From contig JAADHT010000166.1 of assembly GCA_013151705.1 (NCBI GenBank), positions 1,979 through 16,334 on the forward strand: a stretch of 14,356 nt of DNA, given 5' to 3'. The notes under the pieces were generated by a model. It was not told the DNA's origin. It did no database searches and was given only the letters and a program-made list of their open reading frames with translations. The DNA comes from Kiritimatiellota bacterium (GTDB taxonomy: Bacteria > Verrucomicrobiota > Lentisphaeria > Victivallales > JAADHT01). The translations under genes were made by a program, and so were the position numbers. Below are positions 1-8,278 of this stretch, in pieces. The stretch's first letter is position 1. Every line of letters starts with the position of its first letter.

Positions 1-1511
1 CTCATGCCGGATTCGCGTGCCGCGTCCGCGATGTCCGCGGCTCCCTGGTTTATGGATTCGCGGATCCGGTCGTCGATCACCATCAATTCGAAAATTCCGA
101 TCCGCCCCCTGAACCCGCGCCCGTGACAGACCTTGCACTTCCTCTCCTCCGCGCTTAAACCGCTTCCCCGGCATGTCTTGCATATCTTGCGGACGAGACG
201 CTGCGACAAAACGCCAAACAAAGCCGATGAGACGAGAAACTTCTCGATTCCCATGTCCAAAAGACGGTTGACGGTGCCGGTGGCGTCGTTCGTGTGCAGC
301 GTGCTGAAAACCAGATGCCCGGTGAGCGCAGCGTGAATAGCGATTTCCGCGGTTTCGCGGTCGCGTATCTCCCCCACGAGAATGACGTCCGGATCCTGTC
401 TGACGATATGTCGCAGACCGCTGGCGAAATCCAATCCTATTTTCGGGTTCACTTGAATCTGCTGGATGCCGGAGGTCCTGTACTCGACGGGATCCTCTAT
501 GGTTATTATCTTCCTGTCCTGCGTGTTTATTTTGGAGATGACGCTGTACAGGGTCGTGGACTTGCCGCTTCCCGTGGGACCGACCACGAGCACCATGCCA
601 TGCGGCAGACCTATCAGCTTCTCGAACTCTTTCCGGACGGAATCGTTCATTCCGATCGATTCGAGATTGAATTCGATTACGTCTTTCCTCAATATGCGCA
701 AAACAATACTTTCGCCGTTCATCGTGGGAATGGTGCTCATTCGAACGTCGATCGCGCCGCGTCCGATCTGAAGCTCCGTGCGGCCGTCCTGCGGAAGACG
801 GCGCTCGGCGATATTGAGGCCTCCAAGAAGTTTGACCCGCGACGCGATGGCGGGATAGAGCGAGAGCGGCGGCGACATAACCTCCTCGAGACTTCCGTCT
901 GTTCTGAATCTGATTGAGAGCCGTTTCTCGTCGGGTTCTATGTGGATGTCGCTCGCTGCCATATCGACGGCTCGGGCGAACATCTCGTTGACGAGACGGA
1001 CTATTTTAGCCTCGCTGGCCATTGAGAGCAAAGCCTCCTCGCTTTCCGCGTCTCCGATGGCCGGTTCAACCTCCCCCGACTCGGCGGTCGCTTCCGTCGC
1101 GTCGGCGTATATGGAGTTGACTGTTCTGTCGATCCAGCTCCGTCTGGCGAGTTTGAACTCGAGATTCAACCCGCGGAGTTTCTCGAAAGTGTAGCGCAAA
1201 TGGTCCAGACCGTATGGATCGGAAACGACGAGGAGCATATCGTTCCCCTCGTCGAAAGGACACGGAAGACATCCCCAGTAGGTTATGAAATCAAGCGGAA
1301 TTCCAAACATCCGCGGAATCGCCGGCATCTCCTCCTCCTCGACCGCCTCCAAGCCGGTGGCTTTGGCGTACGCCGCCACCAAATCAGCCTCTGAGAAAGC
1401 CCCTCTGCCGCATAACTCCAAATCCAAAAGCCTCGGATTGGAATTCGCGTCGAGCGCGGCCTTGTAGTCGGGATGGAGTTTTGTCAGCTCGTCGGCGATC
1501 TTGCCGAACAT
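1..1511 (-). CDS. gspE: Type II secretion assembly ATPase GspE (3' end outside window)
   Basis: Hexameric cytoplasmic ATPase that powers pseudopilus assembly at the inner membrane. About 503 codons are visible; the C-terminus lies beyond the left edge. The N-terminal region (about residues 1-140) fits the GspE/MshE N-terminal domain. The ATPase core then shows Walker A GPTGSGKST (about 310-318), Asp box IITIEDPVEY (about 335), Walker B-type ILVGEIRDRETA (about 375) and His box STLHTNDA (about 402). Two CxxC pairs follow (about 440 and 460) in the zinc-binding position, here written CKTCRGSG and CKVCHGRG. All expected catalytic motifs are intact. The ATG at 1511 lies one base after the gspD stop (1515-1513). 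The ATG at 1516-1514, which overlaps that stop, leads into a stop after ten codons and was rejected. PilB of a type IV pilus is the main alternative; the GspC/K/L/M neighbours favour T2SS. Confidence 0.95.
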   Translation of the reverse strand, partial: MFGKIADELTKLHPDYKAALDANSNPRLLDLELCGRGAFSEADLVAAYAKATGLEAVEEEEMPAIPRMFGIPLDFITYWGCLPCPFDEGNDMLLVVSDPYGLDHLRYTFEKLRGLNLEFKLARRSWIDRTVNSIYADATEATAESGEVEPAIGDAESEEALLSMASEAKIVRLVNEMFARAVDMAASDIHIEPDEKRLSIRFRTDGSLEEVMSPPLSLYPAIASRVKLLGGLNIAERRLPQDGRTELQIGRGAIDVRMSTIPTMNGESIVLRILRKDVIEFNLESIGMNDSVRKEFEKLIGLPHGMVLVVGPTGSGKSTTLYSVISKINTQDRKIITIEDPVEYRTSGIQQIQVNPKIGLDFASGLRHIVRQDPDVILVGEIRDRETAEIAIHAALTGHLVFSTLHTNDATGTVNRLLDMGIEKFLVSSALFGVLSQRLVRKICKTCRGSGLSAEERKCKVCHGRGFRGRIGIFELMVIDDRIRESINQGAADIADAARESGM

Positions 1512-1512
1512 C

Positions 1513-3813
1513 TCATTTTTCGTCCTTTCCGGCATCTTTTCTCTTCTTTTTCTTCTTTTTCACCGACTCGTTGAATTTTTTGATCAGCGCTATCGACTGC
1601 TTGTACCTGCTCACCATTTTTTGAAGATCGGACTTCTCCTTGATTATCGAGGCGGTTATCATAATGAGCAACTCCGTGCGTTCAATCTGTTTCGTGGAGT
1701 ATCCCAACAGCGTCGCGAGAATGGGTACCTTCGCTATGAACGGCATGCTGTCGTTCTGGCTTCTGTCCGTCTCCTGGATGATACCTCCAACCAGCAAAGT
1801 GGATCCGTCGCGCATGGAAAGCGCGGTGACGACCTGCCTGTTGATGAAACTCGGATAAGACGTGCCGCCGGCGCTGACATCCTCGCCGCGCGCCGAGACA
1901 GTTTGATTCAAGTCGATCGTTATGAGTCCCCCCCTCGTAACCTTGGGGATTATTTTGAGAAGGATTCCGATTTTCTTGTATTCCACCTCGTTGCTTGTTG
2001 AGAGGGTGCTCGTGGTGTTCGTGTCGGAGAGAGTTCTGGTCACTATGGGAATCTCCTGCCCGACATCCAGCGTGGCGGCGGTTCCGCTGACGGCGGCGAG
2101 TTGAGGCGTGGCGAGAATCTTGAAATTTCCGGTTCCGGCCAGACCTCTGATGTAGGCGTATTTGTTCGCGCCGTTCCGAATGAGGTATTTGAACCCGCGC
2201 TCGTTGGGGTTGGCTGGCATTTGCGGAATGAGTCCGGAATAGTTAGTGCCGACTCCGCCGGTCTTGTTGCCTATGTCCAACGTTCCCGCCCATTCAACGC
2301 CGAATTCGGTGTTCTCTCCCAACCTTATCTCGGCGATGAGAACCTGTAGAAGAACCTGCGTCGGAATCGTGTCAAGTCTTTTGAGTAGAGCTTTTATCAT
2401 CGCGTAGGTGCGGGGCGTCGTCCTCGTCACGATGCGGTTGTTCGAACCGTCGGCGAATATTTTGACCGGAACTTCGAAAACGCTGGCCGGCCCGTTCCCT
2501 TTTCCGGTGCCGGACGAGGAGCTTTTGACGACGGTAGTGGCTGTTTTGGATTGGCTGGAGGCTGAACCACCGGACCCACCGGAGCCGCCGCTCGTGTCCA
2601 CCGTTGAACTAGACGAGCCGAAGGCGCCTTCCTGAGACACCGCCACGCCGTCAACCTTGAAAATCGTGGCCAGCACGTTTAGTAAATCCTCGGCTTTGCT
2701 GTTGATCACCTTGTATATGAAAACCTGCTCCTGGCTGCCGACGTCGGAACGGTCGAGAATCGAGACCCATTTGACGACCTCGTCCAACGCCTCTTGATTG
2801 GCGGCTGAAGCGACGATGACCTGCAGACGCTCGATTTGAGTGAGGTGTATCGCTCCGGGCTCGGCTACCACGTTGTCGACCGTCATTGGAAAACCCAGAA
2901 CCGGCAGTATCGTCGCGAGTTCGGACACGATATGCTTCGACGACACGTTTTCGCAACGTATGACGGAACGCGGCCAGGACGTTCTGCGTTTGGTGTCGAG
3001 CATTTTGATGATTCCTTCGAGTTTACGCATGTTGTTAGGGGTGTCGACTATCATCAAAGCGTTCTCTCCCGTCAATTCCGTGGCCTTGGCGCCCTCCGTC
3101 AAAAAGTCGTTGATTTTGTCCAAAACGGTTTTGGCGGGCACGTTGCGGATATCGAAGATTCTCACGGATATGTTGGTGATGACGCCGTTCCTGGAAAAAA
3201 CCTCATGCTCCCTGGACATTTTCGAGAACGGCATAATATGCAGTATGTCGTTTTCCGGCGAGCAGTACGCGCCCGACAACCACAGTATCTGCTCGAAAAG
3301 TCTCCAAGCGTCCCTTTTCGACATCATCACGCGTTTGTCGGAGGCCAGAGGATTCTGCACGTTTACGGTTATCGTACCCTTTACCGCCGGATCGACTATG
3401 TAGCTGAATCCCAAAAGGCCGGCGAACGCGGGTATGACGTCTTGTATGGAAACCGCGTCGAGATTCATGAAAATGGGCAGCTTGGAGTCGCCTTCGTTCT
3501 TCAGATACTTCTCGTAGAACGGAACACTCCCTTTCCGAGGGGATTCGTTTTTTTTCTTGAGCGAAAGCTTAATTTCGTCGCCACGCGATTCCGTGATCAA
3601 CGATTTTTTCTGGTCCAATTTCACTCTTTCGTCATCAATCGTCTCATCCGCGGTTTTATTCCGCTCGGTTTTATTGGCGAACATTTCCAAATCCGCGGGT
3701 TCGGCGTCCTCCTCCTTCTTTTCAAGCAACGCGCAGGATGTCGCCAAAATGAATCCGGCCATCAAAATCCACCTTGAAGCATATCGAACGTAAAATTTTT
3801 CACTCAAATTCAT
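1513..3813 (-). CDS. gspD: Type II secretion outer-membrane secretin GspD
   Basis: Secretin subunit forming the outer-membrane channel of the T2SS. The 766 residues contain an N-terminal hydrophobic signal ending in ILATSC (Cys27), an acidic/basic linker to about 110, and an N0 domain (about 112-200, starting IPIFMNLDAVSIQDVIPAF). N1 (about 214-273), N2 (about 283-355) and N3 (about 363-485) follow. N3 is interrupted by a Ser/Gly-rich loop at about 398-441. The secretin barrel (about 563-724) contains VGQEIPIVT, VVTALSMRDGSTLLVGGI and KVPILATLLGYSTKQIERTELLIMITA. The protein ends in a strongly basic tail with six consecutive lysines. The cysteine suggests a lipoprotein, although Ala at -3 makes the lipobox marginal. 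The start is supported by GGAG seven bases upstream. The ATG overlaps the stop of the gspM-like gene in an ATGA arrangement, implying translational coupling. Length is within the usual secretin range. Confidence 0.95.
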   Translation of the reverse strand: MNLSEKFYVRYASRWILMAGFILATSCALLEKKEEDAEPADLEMFANKTERNKTADETIDDERVKLDQKKSLITESRGDEIKLSLKKKNESPRKGSVPFYEKYLKNEGDSKLPIFMNLDAVSIQDVIPAFAGLLGFSYIVDPAVKGTITVNVQNPLASDKRVMMSKRDAWRLFEQILWLSGAYCSPENDILHIMPFSKMSREHEVFSRNGVITNISVRIFDIRNVPAKTVLDKINDFLTEGAKATELTGENALMIVDTPNNMRKLEGIIKMLDTKRRTSWPRSVIRCENVSSKHIVSELATILPVLGFPMTVDNVVAEPGAIHLTQIERLQVIVASAANQEALDEVVKWVSILDRSDVGSQEQVFIYKVINSKAEDLLNVLATIFKVDGVAVSQEGAFGSSSSTVDTSGGSGGSGGSASSQSKTATTVVKSSSSGTGKGNGPASVFEVPVKIFADGSNNRIVTRTTPRTYAMIKALLKRLDTIPTQVLLQVLIAEIRLGENTEFGVEWAGTLDIGNKTGGVGTNYSGLIPQMPANPNERGFKYLIRNGANKYAYIRGLAGTGNFKILATPQLAAVSGTAATLDVGQEIPIVTRTLSDTNTTSTLSTSNEVEYKKIGILLKIIPKVTRGGLITIDLNQTVSARGEDVSAGGTSYPSFINRQVVTALSMRDGSTLLVGGIIQETDRSQNDSMPFIAKVPILATLLGYSTKQIERTELLIMITASIIKEKSDLQKMVSRYKQSIALIKKFNESVKKKKKKRKDAGKDEK

Positions 3814-4418
3814 TTTTCAACTCCGGAAAAAAAACGCGCCGCCTCGGAATCGGATACTACGACGACTTGAATGTATCCATTCAACAATATCTCTCCCGGC
3901 CGTCTTGGATTGACCGGTCTCAATAAAAGACTTTTCCAATAGACGCGGGGCGTCGTATTCTCCATCGCGGCGATGAAACGAACTATGGATTTGAATGAAG
4001 CCTTGCCTCTGACACTCAAGCCAACCAATGACACTCCGTCCGCAACTTTTGTCGACCGCGCCGCCCCCACGGAAGATAAGGCGAACTCCGCCCCCTCGGT
4101 GGCGCTGTCTATCAGCCTTTTCATACCCAACGCAGGTTCGCCGTCGCAATCCTTCAACCAAAGCTCCTTCGATCTGGCTTTCAAGAGTTCCCTGTGTCGT
4201 CTCAATTTGAATCGCTTGTTAAACGAGGCGAGCAACGCGCGCTGTGAATGGTCAAGCTTTTTCCTGGCGTCGCCGATTTCCTCGTCGCCCGGCCAAAGAA
4301 AAGTAATATAGCCGCTTATCTGATAAACGCATACAACGCAAATCAAAAAAAGAAGCACAAAACCGGCGATGTACCTGCCGCGCGCCCTGCTGAACTCATC
4401 TCTGAATTTATCAAACAT
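3810..4418 (-). CDS. GspM/PilO-like inner-membrane platform protein
   Basis: Probable bitopic T2SS platform protein that partners GspL. From the chosen start there are 202 residues: a short basic cytoplasmic segment, one transmembrane helix (about 16-35, GFVLLFLICVVCVYQISGY), a charged helical stretch (about 45-90) typical of the coiled coil of GspM/PilO, and a periplasmic domain of about 110 residues containing GVSLVGLSVRGKASFKSIVRF, consistent with the ferredoxin-like fold of this family. Sequence identity to GspM is low, as is usual; the call rests on architecture and on lying between gspL and gspD. I prefer the ATG at 4418, since GGAG lies six bases upstream of it. The in-frame ATG at 4430 (four residues longer) has no clear Shine-Dalgarno sequence. 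The stop overlaps the gspD start. Confidence 0.8.
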   Translation of the reverse strand: MFDKFRDEFSRARGRYIAGFVLLFLICVVCVYQISGYITFLWPGDEEIGDARKKLDHSQRALLASFNKRFKLRRHRELLKARSKELWLKDCDGEPALGMKRLIDSATEGAEFALSSVGAARSTKVADGVSLVGLSVRGKASFKSIVRFIAAMENTTPRVYWKSLLLRPVNPRRPGEILLNGYIQVVVVSDSEAARFFSGVEK

Positions 4419-4419
4419 T

Positions 4420-4428
4420 CCTCTCTCC
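4420..4428 (-). promoter_or_regulatory. Ribosome binding site deciding the gspM-like start
   Basis: The minus strand reads GGAGAGAGG here, placing GGAG six bases before the ATG at 4418. The upstream alternative ATG at 4430 is part of this same stretch and is not itself preceded by a purine-rich site, so the shorter protein is the better model. Confidence 0.55.
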
Positions 4429-4475
4429 ATCTAATCCGTCGCCCGAAACCGGAATTTCCCGTCCAGTTTCGCAAG

Positions 4476-5783
4476 TCATCGAGCCTTTTCCAAAGCTCCG
4501 GTCGTCATTTCAAGATGCAGATAAACGCTTTCAGAACCGTCCGATCCCCTGCGCGTGTTCGAATTTTTCACCTTAAACAATTTCGACTCGTTCACCGCCT
4601 TCATTATTTCGACGCGCTTGCCTTTAGGGGCTCTTAAACTGATGTCCAAAGACGAACCGCGGGCCGAAAAGTTGAGCAGCCAGACATCTTTCGGAATGAT
4701 TTTGGTCAGCTCATAGAGACATCCGGTTATTTCGTGGATGCCGGGATTGGCGCCCGCTATTTTCAGGACGACGCTCTTTTCGAAACGGGCAAGTTCGGCG
4801 TTCTCAACCTTCAACTCCGATATCCGTCGTTCAACCTTGGTGTTTTCCGCGTTCAACGCCGCGAGTCGGGACCAATCGTCCCACCATTCGCGGACCGTCA
4901 AAACGCAACTCAAGACAACGATCAAAAACAGCAACGCGAAAAAGATCAACCGCGACCTTTTGAAACGCTCGAAACGCAACTCCCTCGGCAGAGGGATGAA
5001 GCAACGCTTGTCCGCGGCGAAATTCGAGCTCAACGCGTAGGCGGCTTGCAGCATACCGGGAATGAAACTATCTAATTCACCATTTCCTATCGCGGCAGAC
5101 AACTTCGTTTTTTCGTATCCCATGGCGACCGCCAAGTCCAAGGAGTTTTCAACCCCGCGTTCATCGGACGATTTCATCGGCCGCATTTGACGGTTCGGAC
5201 CATCGCCGACCATCGAGAAACGATAGCTGGATTCGTCCCCTGGCAGGTTGAATTCGTCGAACTCGGACAAAAGTGGATCCAGCAACATGCATGGATGCGC
5301 CAACGCGTCGAACCGGAATCCGGCGCTTGTGAAATCCGTCAGCAACTCACTCCAAACCTTCCTCGACACCGCGAAAATCCTCACGGGAAATCTTGACGCT
5401 TTGGAGTTGTTGTTTTTCGGCGCGAGTTTGCGAAACCCGAAAACCACGTCGCCGCTCTCGCATGGCAGAAGCCTTGACAACTCGTATTTAATGGCCTGCC
5501 GCATATCGCCTTCCGGCATGTTTGGGATATTCAGGTCGAAACAGACGCATTCATCGTCGAAATCCCCGCCGACGATCAGAATATCAGTGGACGATGTGAG
5601 CAGACGGGTCTCGACAGCCGCCAAAACAGCCGCCAAACCTCCTCCTTTCTCGAAGGAGGCCGATGAATTCTCGGCCACCTCCAAAAAACCGTCCCCGCCT
5701 TTCACCACCCTCGTTCCGACGACCAAGCCGTCGCGGCGCCAGAAAAGCGATACGCATTCTTTCGCATCCCAAAAACCCATCAT
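4476..5783 (-). CDS. gspL: GspL-like platform protein (PilM-PilN type architecture)
   Basis: Inner-membrane T2SS protein that recruits the GspE ATPase. The 435 residues have a cytoplasmic N-terminal half (about 1-270) with the features of an actin-like PilM/GspL fold, including FWDAKECVSLFWRRDGLVVGTRVV at the start and the MRQAIKYELSRLLPCESGDVVFGFR segment (about 94-118). A single transmembrane helix (about 279-297, LIFFALLFLIVVLSCVLTV), a coiled-coil-prone stretch (about 300-340) and a periplasmic PilN-like domain (about 345-430, ELTKIIPKDVWLLNFSARGSSLDISLRA) follow. Two adjacent ATGs (5783 and 5780) begin directly after the gspC stop. AAGG lies three bases before the first and six before the second, so the second may be used. 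Overall layout matches GspL, or a fusion of PilM and PilN. I see no degeneration. Confidence 0.88.
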   Translation of the reverse strand: MMGFWDAKECVSLFWRRDGLVVGTRVVKGGDGFLEVAENSSASFEKGGGLAAVLAAVETRLLTSSTDILIVGGDFDDECVCFDLNIPNMPEGDMRQAIKYELSRLLPCESGDVVFGFRKLAPKNNNSKASRFPVRIFAVSRKVWSELLTDFTSAGFRFDALAHPCMLLDPLLSEFDEFNLPGDESSYRFSMVGDGPNRQMRPMKSSDERGVENSLDLAVAMGYEKTKLSAAIGNGELDSFIPGMLQAAYALSSNFAADKRCFIPLPRELRFERFKRSRLIFFALLFLIVVLSCVLTVREWWDDWSRLAALNAENTKVERRISELKVENAELARFEKSVVLKIAGANPGIHEITGCLYELTKIIPKDVWLLNFSARGSSLDISLRAPKGKRVEIMKAVNESKLFKVKNSNTRRGSDGSESVYLHLEMTTGALEKAR

Positions 5784-6473
5784 TCACCTTTTATTCCGCT
5801 TAAGCCTCTCAAGAATCCGCAGACGCTTCGCCTTCAACTCCTCCGAAGTCGCGGGTCCCGCGACTTTTGCGGAGCCGGCGCGCCCCCGACCACGTTTCAG
5901 AGACTCGGGAGGGGGCGTCCCCTGTAAAGAGATGACCTTGCGCTCGACCTTCCTTCTTTTTTTGCTGGCGGAATCGTTCCGGTCTAAAGTCAATGTCAAT
6001 CTGGAGGCCCCGCTCCCCAGCACAACCGCCCCATCCTCGGGAGAAACCTCCAGCAACTTGTAGTCGCTCCCCCCGATTCTCGATCCCACTGAATAAAACT
6101 GCCGTTTGCCCTTTTTTCCCTTGGACGAGATAATGAACGCCCCCTTGACCCCTCCCATCACGCAGATGCCCGCCAACTCGAACCGGGCGGCTGTACCACG
6201 TGATGACGATTTCGCGGCGGTTGGCGGCGCGTCCCCGCCGGCGCGTCGCGGCGAAAATATGTCGGAATCGATGATCACCGCGATATCCGATGATGTCAGG
6301 GCAGCCATCCGTCTCGGAAACAAGTCGGAAACGACGAGACCGGAATCCGGTTGGCTGGGCGTGTTGCCCAACACTTTTTCGGGTGTCGGAGGTGAATGCG
6401 CGAAAATCGCGGCCGTTAAAACCACAACCGCGACAATCGCCAATCCATTCAAAAACATGAAAAGTTTCTTCAA
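5784..6473 (-). CDS. gspC: GspC-like T2SS inner-membrane protein (HR domain)
   Basis: Probable GspC, which links the inner-membrane platform to the periplasmic N0 domain of the secretin. The 229 residues have one N-terminal transmembrane helix (about 7-25), a linker containing VIIDSDIFSPRR (about 66-77), and a homology-region domain (about 97-165) with the beta-strand pattern FELAGICVMGGVKGAFII ... YKLLEVSPEDGAVVLGSG ... LTLTL that resembles GspC/PilP. No PDZ domain follows. The protein instead ends in an unusually basic tail (about 170-229) rich in Arg and Lys. It starts with TTG at 6473: GAGGAG (6488-6483) overlaps the gspK stop and lies nine bases upstream. The first in-frame ATG (6458) has no such site and would cut into the hydrophobic segment. 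PilP is the alternative, but gspK/L neighbours favour GspC. Confidence 0.8.
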   Translation of the reverse strand: MKKLFMFLNGLAIVAVVVLTAAIFAHSPPTPEKVLGNTPSQPDSGLVVSDLFPRRMAALTSSDIAVIIDSDIFSPRRAGGDAPPTAAKSSSRGTAARFELAGICVMGGVKGAFIISSKGKKGKRQFYSVGSRIGGSDYKLLEVSPEDGAVVLGSGASRLTLTLDRNDSASKKRRKVERKVISLQGTPPPESLKRGRGRAGSAKVAGPATSEELKAKRLRILERLKRNKR

Positions 6474-6482
6474 AGCGCGACA

Positions 6483-6488
6483 CTCCTC
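6483..6488 (-). promoter_or_regulatory. Ribosome binding site supporting a TTG start for gspC
   Basis: GAGGAG on the minus strand overlaps the gspK stop codon (TGA, 6489-6487) and stands nine bases before TTG at 6473. It is the main reason for choosing the TTG start over the ATG at 6458. Confidence 0.6.
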
Positions 6489-7491
6489 AACGTAGAAAAC
6501 GCCACTCGTAATACTCCAAGTTCTTTCGGGTCGCCAAATAGCGGTTCACGCGCAATATCACGGACAGAACCCTTACCCCGCCATCCATTCCGACAGGGGC
6601 CTTGACGAGAAGCGCGTAGCAACCCGACTCGCGGAACGCGAAACGTCCGCGCAGGCGTCCAAGCAATCCTACCGGAAGGTTTTCCGACAGCGGCTCTTTG
6701 GCTCTCGTCCAAGCCGAACGCGCCTCGACCGCGGCATCCACCTCGGTGTCGCTGAGTTTAGCGAAGGCCCTCAACTCTTTTCTCGTGGCTGAAAAGAAAT
6801 TCACCCGACCTCGCGGCTGAACAAGCCCCCGCGGGGCGACAACCCTGAAATCCGACATCCTCCCGTAGTTGTCCGGTTTGAAAAACTCCGAACATCCAGG
6901 TGTCCAGCAAATCTCCCATTTGTAGCGAATCGGACCGTTTCTGGGCAATGGATATTTTCCGGCGGCTGAATAATCCGCTCTCTCGCGGCCCCCGTTCTGA
7001 CGAGACAGATCATTCGTATCGACATAGTCTCCCAACGCGTTCAAAAAGGATTCATACCGTATGCGCCACTCATTGTCATTCCGGTACGAATAAAGAAAAG
7101 CGCGGAGCCGGATATTGGGGGAAGTACCCGAGACGTCCACTCCGGAAGCGGCGTCGCTCAGTGATACGGACACCGTCGCTCCGTCCTCGCCGACGAACTC
7201 GTACTCAGTTCCGTCCGCCGGATACCGCGGAGCGAAATCCTCAACCTCGCCGCCCGTTCCAAGAACCCGATTGGGATGTTTGGCGATGTCGTCGCGCAGA
7301 AGCCAAATCATTCTAGCCGCCGCGCCCTCCGCCGAATAGGACGCCATCACTCTGCCGGACTCGACGGACGACAGCCTGTACGCGCTCTTCGAATAAGAAA
7401 CCATCGACAACGCAAGCAGACTCACAAGTGCGATAAGCCCCAATGCGATGATCAACACCATGCCATCCTCGGAAGTCTCAACGTCTCTCAT
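6487..7491 (-). CDS. gspK: Type II secretion minor pseudopilin GspK
   Basis: Large minor pseudopilin that caps the pseudopilus tip together with GspI and GspJ. The 334 residues begin with a ten-residue leader ending in Gly, processed before MVLIIALGLIALVSLLALSM. Position +5 is not Glu, as is usual for GspK. The region FLNALGDYVDTNDLSRQNGGRE (about 149-170) corresponds to the conserved D-W/Y-x-D segment of the family. VNFFSATRKELRAFAKLSDTEVDAAVEAR (about 230-258) matches its helical 'VNxNxA..L..L' insertion domain. ATG at 7491 is preceded by AAGGAGG (7502-7496) four bases upstream, a strong site lying within the 3' end of gspJ. The 14-base overlap with gspJ suggests coupled translation. Length agrees with typical GspK (about 300-350). 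Confidence 0.93.
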   Translation of the reverse strand: MRDVETSEDGMVLIIALGLIALVSLLALSMVSYSKSAYRLSSVESGRVMASYSAEGAAARMIWLLRDDIAKHPNRVLGTGGEVEDFAPRYPADGTEYEFVGEDGATVSVSLSDAASGVDVSGTSPNIRLRAFLYSYRNDNEWRIRYESFLNALGDYVDTNDLSRQNGGRERADYSAAGKYPLPRNGPIRYKWEICWTPGCSEFFKPDNYGRMSDFRVVAPRGLVQPRGRVNFFSATRKELRAFAKLSDTEVDAAVEARSAWTRAKEPLSENLPVGLLGRLRGRFAFRESGCYALLVKAPVGMDGGVRVLSVILRVNRYLATRKNLEYYEWRFLR

Positions 7492-8278
7492 TGCTCCTCC
7501 TTCCGTAGGACTCGTCGTTCCCGGCGCCGGCGGTCCGCCTCAGCCAACGCGCGACGCGCCCGTCTTTCCAAGTGATGACCATCTGCAAGGCCACGGGAAT
7601 GTTCCGCCGCTCCTTCTCGTCCCAGTCCGAATCCCAAATCAGATTCCCGTCCGAATCGAAATCGGCATATGTGAACTTCAACTCGGTCACGTCCCGCGTC
7701 AGAACCTCCACGCGCTTGGGAACGGTCTTCGAGTCCCAGTACAGAATTGGCGTGTCCCCGTATTCCGCCAGCAGCCTCCCGCCGTCGAGACGCAGAACCA
7801 TAAACCTGACGCCCCCCTCGGCTACGGTGTTCACCGCATGCGCGCTGGCGAAGATCACGCGGTCCGGATCGCCAAGGAACACCTCTCTTTTTTTCCTGTT
7901 CTCATCCCTCCATTCAAAAGGTATGATGTTTCTGAAATTCGATTCAACAACCTTGTCTATCAATATCAGACGAGTCAATCGTTCGCTGTTCGAACGACAC
8001 TTCTCCCACGAGCGCCGGACCGCCGCCAACCCCGTTCCGGCGACGACAAGCACAAGCGCCAATATCGCGACCGCCAACAAAATCTCAACGAGCGTGAAAC
8101 CGGCCGTCAACCACCCCCCGGGTGGAAATTTCAAAAACCCAAAAAGACCGGATGAGCAAACTCCGCCTCCTCGAATATCGGACGGTTCCCGCGTTTCTGC
8201 AACCAAATGTTCAAAGAACGTTGACATTATACAATGTCTTCGACTTTCAACCTCACGGTGTGGAATCCATTTTTTCAT
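7478..8278 (-). CDS. gspJ: Type II secretion minor pseudopilin GspJ (start uncertain)
   Basis: Minor pseudopilin partner of GspK. The prepilin cleavage motif is unambiguous: TAG followed by FTLVEILLAVAILALVLVVAG, with Glu at +5. The remaining roughly 200 residues are a globular domain whose VTELKFTYADFDSDGNLIWDSDW segment fits GspJ (I see 'V..l.f.Y.d..g.W...W' typical of the family). It is the first gene of the operon. Three ATGs are possible: 8290, 8278 (GGGGAT about four to seven bases upstream, the only one with even a weak site) and 8227. They give leaders of 64, 60 and 43 residues, all far longer than the usual 6-20. The segment before the cleavage site is Gly/Pro-rich and does not look like normal leader sequence, so a shorter product from a non-ATG start remains possible. 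GspG or GspH are less likely given the domain length and the adjacent gspK. Confidence 0.85.
   Translation of the reverse strand: MKKWIPHREVESRRHCIMSTFFEHLVAETREPSDIRGGGVCSSGLFGFLKFPPGGWLTAGFTLVEILLAVAILALVLVVAGTGLAAVRRSWEKCRSNSERLTRLILIDKVVESNFRNIIPFEWRDENRKKREVFLGDPDRVIFASAHAVNTVAEGGVRFMVLRLDGGRLLAEYGDTPILYWDSKTVPKRVEVLTRDVTELKFTYADFDSDGNLIWDSDWDEKERRNIPVALQMVITWKDGRVARWLRRTAGAGNDESYGRRSNERR
8223..8238. promoter_or_regulatory. Near-palindrome containing a minus-strand TATAAT before gspJ
   Basis: Arms GACATT and AATGTC flank four central bases. On the minus strand TATAAT occupies 8231-8226, a perfect -10 hexamer pointing towards gspJ. The nearest -35-like TTGAAA is only 13 bases upstream, so the promoter assignment is weak. 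The hexamer overlaps the ATG at 8227, and use of this promoter would force a later gspJ start. Confidence 0.3.

Noticed and set aside
2836..3777. 313-codon plus-strand open frame
   Set aside because: Lies antisense to gspD, has no ribosome site or recognisable domain, and is low-quality His/Arg-rich translation typical of a shadow frame in GC-rich DNA.
5809..6483. 224-codon minus-strand frame overlapping gspC
   Set aside because: Same strand, different frame; Arg/Gly-rich translation without a domain, while the gspC frame has a transmembrane helix, an HR domain and a ribosome site.
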